DNA from: an uncultured Bacteriovorax sp.
GTDB lineage: Bacteria; Bdellovibrionota; Bacteriovoracia; Bacteriovoracales; Bacteriovoracaceae
Assembly: GCA_943914745.1 (NCBI GenBank)
Contig: CALUDF010000148.1
Span: 1-7,610 of the forward strand
Direction: 5' to 3'
DNA: 7,610 nt
The translations under genes and the position numbers were made by a program. Below are positions 5,468 to 7,610 of this stretch, one piece after another (the first letter of the stretch is position 1; the number at the start of each line of letters is the position of its first letter). The notes beneath the pieces were generated by a model. It was not told the origin of the DNA. It worked only from the letters and a program-made list of their open reading frames with translations, and ran no database searches.

Positions 5468-7378
5468 ATGACATCACGCAAAGGAACAATTAGTGTCAAT
5501 ACCAACGACATTTTTCCGATCATTAAAAAATGGCTTTACTCTGAACACGATATTTTCCTAAGAGAGCTCGTTGCCAACGCCACTGACGCAATTACCAAAA
5601 GAGCGACTCTGGCCCGCACTCAGAACCAGGAGATTCCTACGGGAAAAATCACTGTCAGCGTTGATAAGACGGCCAAGACCATCTCTATCGAAGATAATGG
5701 TCTGGGAATGACCGAAGCTGAAGTAGAAAAATACATCGCTCAACTGGCCTTTTCTGGGGCCGAAGAGTTCGTTCAAAAAATGAAGTCAGAAGGAAACACT
5801 CCTGGAAACGACATCATCGGTAAATTCGGTTTAGGCTTCTACTCTGCTTTCATGGTTTCAACCCGCGTAGAGGTGGAATCTCTGTCGATGACTCCAGGGG
5901 CCCAGCCTACAAAATGGGTCTGCGAAGGAGAGACAGATTACACTTTCGAGACAGGATCAAAGACTGAAGTGGGAACAAAGATCACTCTGCACATCAACGC
6001 CGAGTCAGAAGAATTTTTAAATGCATGGAAAGTCTCTTCAACCCTCAAGAAGTTCTGCGATTTCATGCCGTATGAAATTTTTGTCCGCGACTCAGAAGCC
6101 ACTGAAGAGTCTGCTCATCCCGGTGTTGTCAACGAAACTCAACCCATCTGGAAAAAAGACCCTTCAACACTTAAAGATGAAGACTACAAAGAATTCTACC
6201 GCAAGCAGTTCCCAATGGACGGCGAGCCTCTATTTTGGATTCACCTTAAAGTTGACCACCCCTTTACTTTGGATGGAGTTCTCTTCTTCCCTAAACTAAA
6301 CCCGAACAAACCTTTTAACGAATCAAACATCAAGCTCTACAACAAGCAGGTCTTCGTTTCAAACAACGTCAAAGACATTGTTCCTGAGTTCCTCTCACTT
6401 CTAAAAGGATCAATTGATTCAAGTGACATCCCCCTTAACGTTTCTCGCTCAAGTCTTCAAGGTGACCCGAACATTAAAAAGATTTCTAACTACGTCATTA
6501 AGAAAGTAGCCGAGAGCCTAAAGAAGCTCTTTAACAACGACCGCGCCCGCTACGAGACAATTTGGGAAGACATCCAACTCTTCCTGAAATACGGAGCGAT
6601 CTCTGATAATAAGTTTGATGAAATGATGAGAGACTTTGTCATCTTTAAGAACTCAGACAATAAGTATGTCACTCTCAAAGAGTACACAGCCTCTATTCCT
6701 GAGTCTTACAAGACCAAGATGGCCGACAAAGTCCTCTACTTTGAAAAAGGAAAGTCAGACCACTCTTTAAGACGTGAGCTTCTAAGTCATGGTCTCCAGG
6801 CCGTTGAGACTGAGTCATATATTGATCCACACTTCACTCAGCACGTGGAGTTCACAAAGCTTGGAGAGAGCACTTACAAGTTCGTTTCAGTGGACTCTGA
6901 AATTGCCTCACTTTTAGAGCAAGAAGCGACAACTGACTCTGATATCAAAGTAAGAGAGCTCTTTACAGATGTCTTGATTGGCAAAACTGAAAACAAAACA
7001 GAAGAAGAGCAAGACTTGGATTCACTAAATCATGGTGGATTAAAAGATATCGAGATCGTCAAAATTAAAAACTCAAAGTCACCTGCTTACTTTAAAGTTG
7101 ATGAACAAATGAAGCGCATGAATCAGATGGCAAAGAACATGGGCAACGATTCAATGTTCCCAGTGAAAAAAACTCTGGTGATTAACCCGGGAAGTCCATT
7201 GATTCAAAATGCTCTTAAGCTTCATGAAAAAGGCAATGATGCTTTAGTTAAGAAGATCTGCCATCATGTTGAAGACCTGGCCCATATTTCAAGTGAAGGA
7301 TTAAAACATGAAGACCGCGAAGCGTTTGTCACCCGCACACAGGAGCTAATGCAGGAATTAACAAATCTGGCCCTCTAA
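5468..7378 (+). CDS. htpG: Chaperone protein HtpG (bacterial Hsp90)
   Basis: A full-length 636-residue cytoplasmic Hsp90, an ATP-driven dimeric chaperone acting with the DnaK system on partly folded clients. The N-terminal GHKL ATPase domain (about 1-215) shows FLRELVANATDA (30-41; general base Glu33 and Mg-binding Asn37), EDNGLGM (75-81; Asp76 contacts adenine), and the glycine-rich lid motif IGKFGLGFYSAFMV (117-130). The middle domain (about 225-480) has the catalytic-loop arginine in PLNVSR (322-327, Arg327). The C-terminal dimerisation domain (about 510-636) includes the Met-rich amphipathic stretch QMKRMNQMAKNMG (547-559). The forms IAQLAFSGAEEF and DIPLNVSRSSLQGDPNIKKIS are closer in wording to Bacteroidetes-type HtpG than to E. 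coli HtpG. ATG at 5468 has a strong AGGAGAT seven bases upstream. It is divergent from the asparaginase operon, has a promoter at 5397-5427 with some heat-shock-sigma character, and is followed by a hairpin at 7398-7427. Confidence 0.98.
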   Translation: MTSRKGTISVNTNDIFPIIKKWLYSEHDIFLRELVANATDAITKRATLARTQNQEIPTGKITVSVDKTAKTISIEDNGLGMTEAEVEKYIAQLAFSGAEEFVQKMKSEGNTPGNDIIGKFGLGFYSAFMVSTRVEVESLSMTPGAQPTKWVCEGETDYTFETGSKTEVGTKITLHINAESEEFLNAWKVSSTLKKFCDFMPYEIFVRDSEATEESAHPGVVNETQPIWKKDPSTLKDEDYKEFYRKQFPMDGEPLFWIHLKVDHPFTLDGVLFFPKLNPNKPFNESNIKLYNKQVFVSNNVKDIVPEFLSLLKGSIDSSDIPLNVSRSSLQGDPNIKKISNYVIKKVAESLKKLFNNDRARYETIWEDIQLFLKYGAISDNKFDEMMRDFVIFKNSDNKYVTLKEYTASIPESYKTKMADKVLYFEKGKSDHSLRRELLSHGLQAVETESYIDPHFTQHVEFTKLGESTYKFVSVDSEIASLLEQEATTDSDIKVRELFTDVLIGKTENKTEEEQDLDSLNHGGLKDIEIVKIKNSKSPAYFKVDEQMKRMNQMAKNMGNDSMFPVKKTLVINPGSPLIQNALKLHEKGNDALVKKICHHVEDLAHISSEGLKHEDREAFVTRTQELMQELTNLAL

Positions 7379-7397
7379 TTTTCCCTTAAACACTAAA

Positions 7398-7427
7398 AAC
7401 TGCCTCATTAGACATAGTGAGGCAGTT
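7398..7427 (+). terminator. Strong hairpin after htpG
   Basis: AACTGCCTCA (7398-7407) pairs perfectly with TGAGGCAGTT (7418-7427); on the plus-strand RNA three more pairs (U-G, U-A, A-U) close to a GACA tetraloop, making 13 pairs. It begins 20 bases after the htpG stop. An outer ACACT/AGTGT pairing (7390-7394 with 7433-7437) may extend it. No U-run follows on the plus strand, whereas on the minus strand the stem is followed by TTTTT, so termination may be bidirectional or the hairpin may mainly protect the htpG 3' end. Confidence 0.6.
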
Positions 7428-7434
7428 CCTAAAG

Positions 7435-7451
7435 TGTCTAAATTTTAGACA
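7435..7451. repeat. 17-bp palindrome downstream of htpG
   Basis: TGTCTAAA and TTTAGACA form perfect 8-base arms around a single central T. The near-zero spacer suits a protein-binding dyad better than an RNA hairpin. It lies about 45 bases upstream of the extended -10 box of the next gene, where an activator or upstream operator could act. The same heptamer TTAGACA also sits in the loop of the preceding hairpin (7408-7414). Confidence 0.4.
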
Positions 7452-7493
7452 AATAAAGAGACTCAACCTTTCCACTGAATTAACCGAGAAGAT

Positions 7494-7502
7494 TGATAGA
7501 AT
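7494..7502 (+). promoter_or_regulatory. Extended -10 promoter of the right-edge lipoprotein gene
   Basis: TGATAGAAT contains the TGn extension followed by TAGAAT (5 of 6 to TATAAT). The expected start is near 7509, just before the GAGG ribosome site at 7512-7515. No good -35 is visible, which extended -10 promoters can do without. Confidence 0.4.
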
Positions 7503-7523
7503 ATTTTCTGTGAGGTTAATTTT

Positions 7524-7610
7524 TTGAGAGCAATGTCACTACTTCTTATTTTAGCGTTTTTTGTCTCGTCCTGTGCGATCTTTTCTCCAGAGACACTAAA
7601 AGAAAGATCT
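7524..7610 (+). CDS. N-terminus of a predicted lipoprotein, cut by the window edge
   Basis: Only the first codons are present. From the ATG at 7533 the frame reads MSLLLILAFFVSSCAIFSPE and stays open to the last base (26 codons). This is a compact lipoprotein signal peptide: a hydrophobic run followed by the lipobox VSSC with the lipidated cysteine. The TTG at 7524 is preferred as start because it has GAGG eight bases upstream (7512-7515) and adds an arginine (MRAMSLLL), giving the basic n-region such signals need; the ATG at 7533 has no well-spaced ribosome site. An in-frame stop at 7497-7499 rules out a much longer N-terminus. An extended -10 promoter (7494-7502) sits just upstream. Function cannot be judged from this fragment. 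Confidence 0.6.
   Translation, partial: MRAMSLLLILAFFVSSCAIFSPETLKERS

Noticed and set aside
5260..5493. Plus-strand open frame across the divergent promoter region.
   Set aside because: It lies antisense to the asparaginase N-terminus, overlaps the htpG start and shows no protein-like features.

Overview
This is an ordinary-looking stretch of Gram-negative chromosome, fairly AT-rich, with seven genes: six complete protein genes that can be supported and one cut by the right edge. Two genes have lipoprotein signal peptides ending in LTSC and VSSC, which implies an outer-membrane lipoprotein pathway. The mix of a methylmalonyl-CoA epimerase, a large glycine/serine-linked lipoprotein with a cysteine-rich end, a rhomboid-fold protein and a short asparaginase would suit a Bdellovibrionota-like (Bacteriovorax/Peredibacter-type) or other former-deltaproteobacterial genome. 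That placement is inference from flavour and composition, not from a marker gene. There is no transposase, integrase, phage gene, tRNA, rRNA or CRISPR array.

Layout. Six genes occupy 54-5393, all but the last two in the window being on the minus strand. Reading them in transcription order from the divergent region at 5394-5467: a short single-domain asparaginase (4857-5393), then two six-helix membrane proteins that look like diverged copies of one another (4114-4833 and 3277-4065). These three are closely spaced and end at a weak U-tailed hairpin (3257-3278), so they look like one operon. After a 167-base gap carrying a cluster of GGGAAC words comes the large lipoprotein (1277-3109). Next are methylmalonyl-CoA epimerase (807-1223), with a good sigma70-type promoter of its own overlapping the end of the lipoprotein gene, and a rhomboid-fold membrane protein (54-794) only 12 bases further on, probably translated from the same message. 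On the plus strand, htpG (Hsp90, 5468-7378) is read away from the asparaginase operon and is followed by a strong hairpin. The start of another lipoprotein gene (7524 to the edge) follows.

How they fit together. The epimerase belongs to propionyl-CoA/methylmalonyl-CoA metabolism, HtpG to protein folding and stress, the asparaginase to amide hydrolysis; they do not form one pathway. The points most worth a second look are: the rhomboid protein that keeps the GxSG serine but has Gln where the catalytic histidine should be; the 20-cysteine C-terminus of the lipoprotein with two CC-knot-like units; the duplicated membrane proteins coupled to a one-domain asparaginase; the inverted repeat that brackets the epimerase promoter; and the htpG 3' hairpin whose loop is complementary to a palindrome just downstream. 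I see no clear new defence or mobile system here. No gap without a gene exceeds 300 bases; the longest is 3110-3276.
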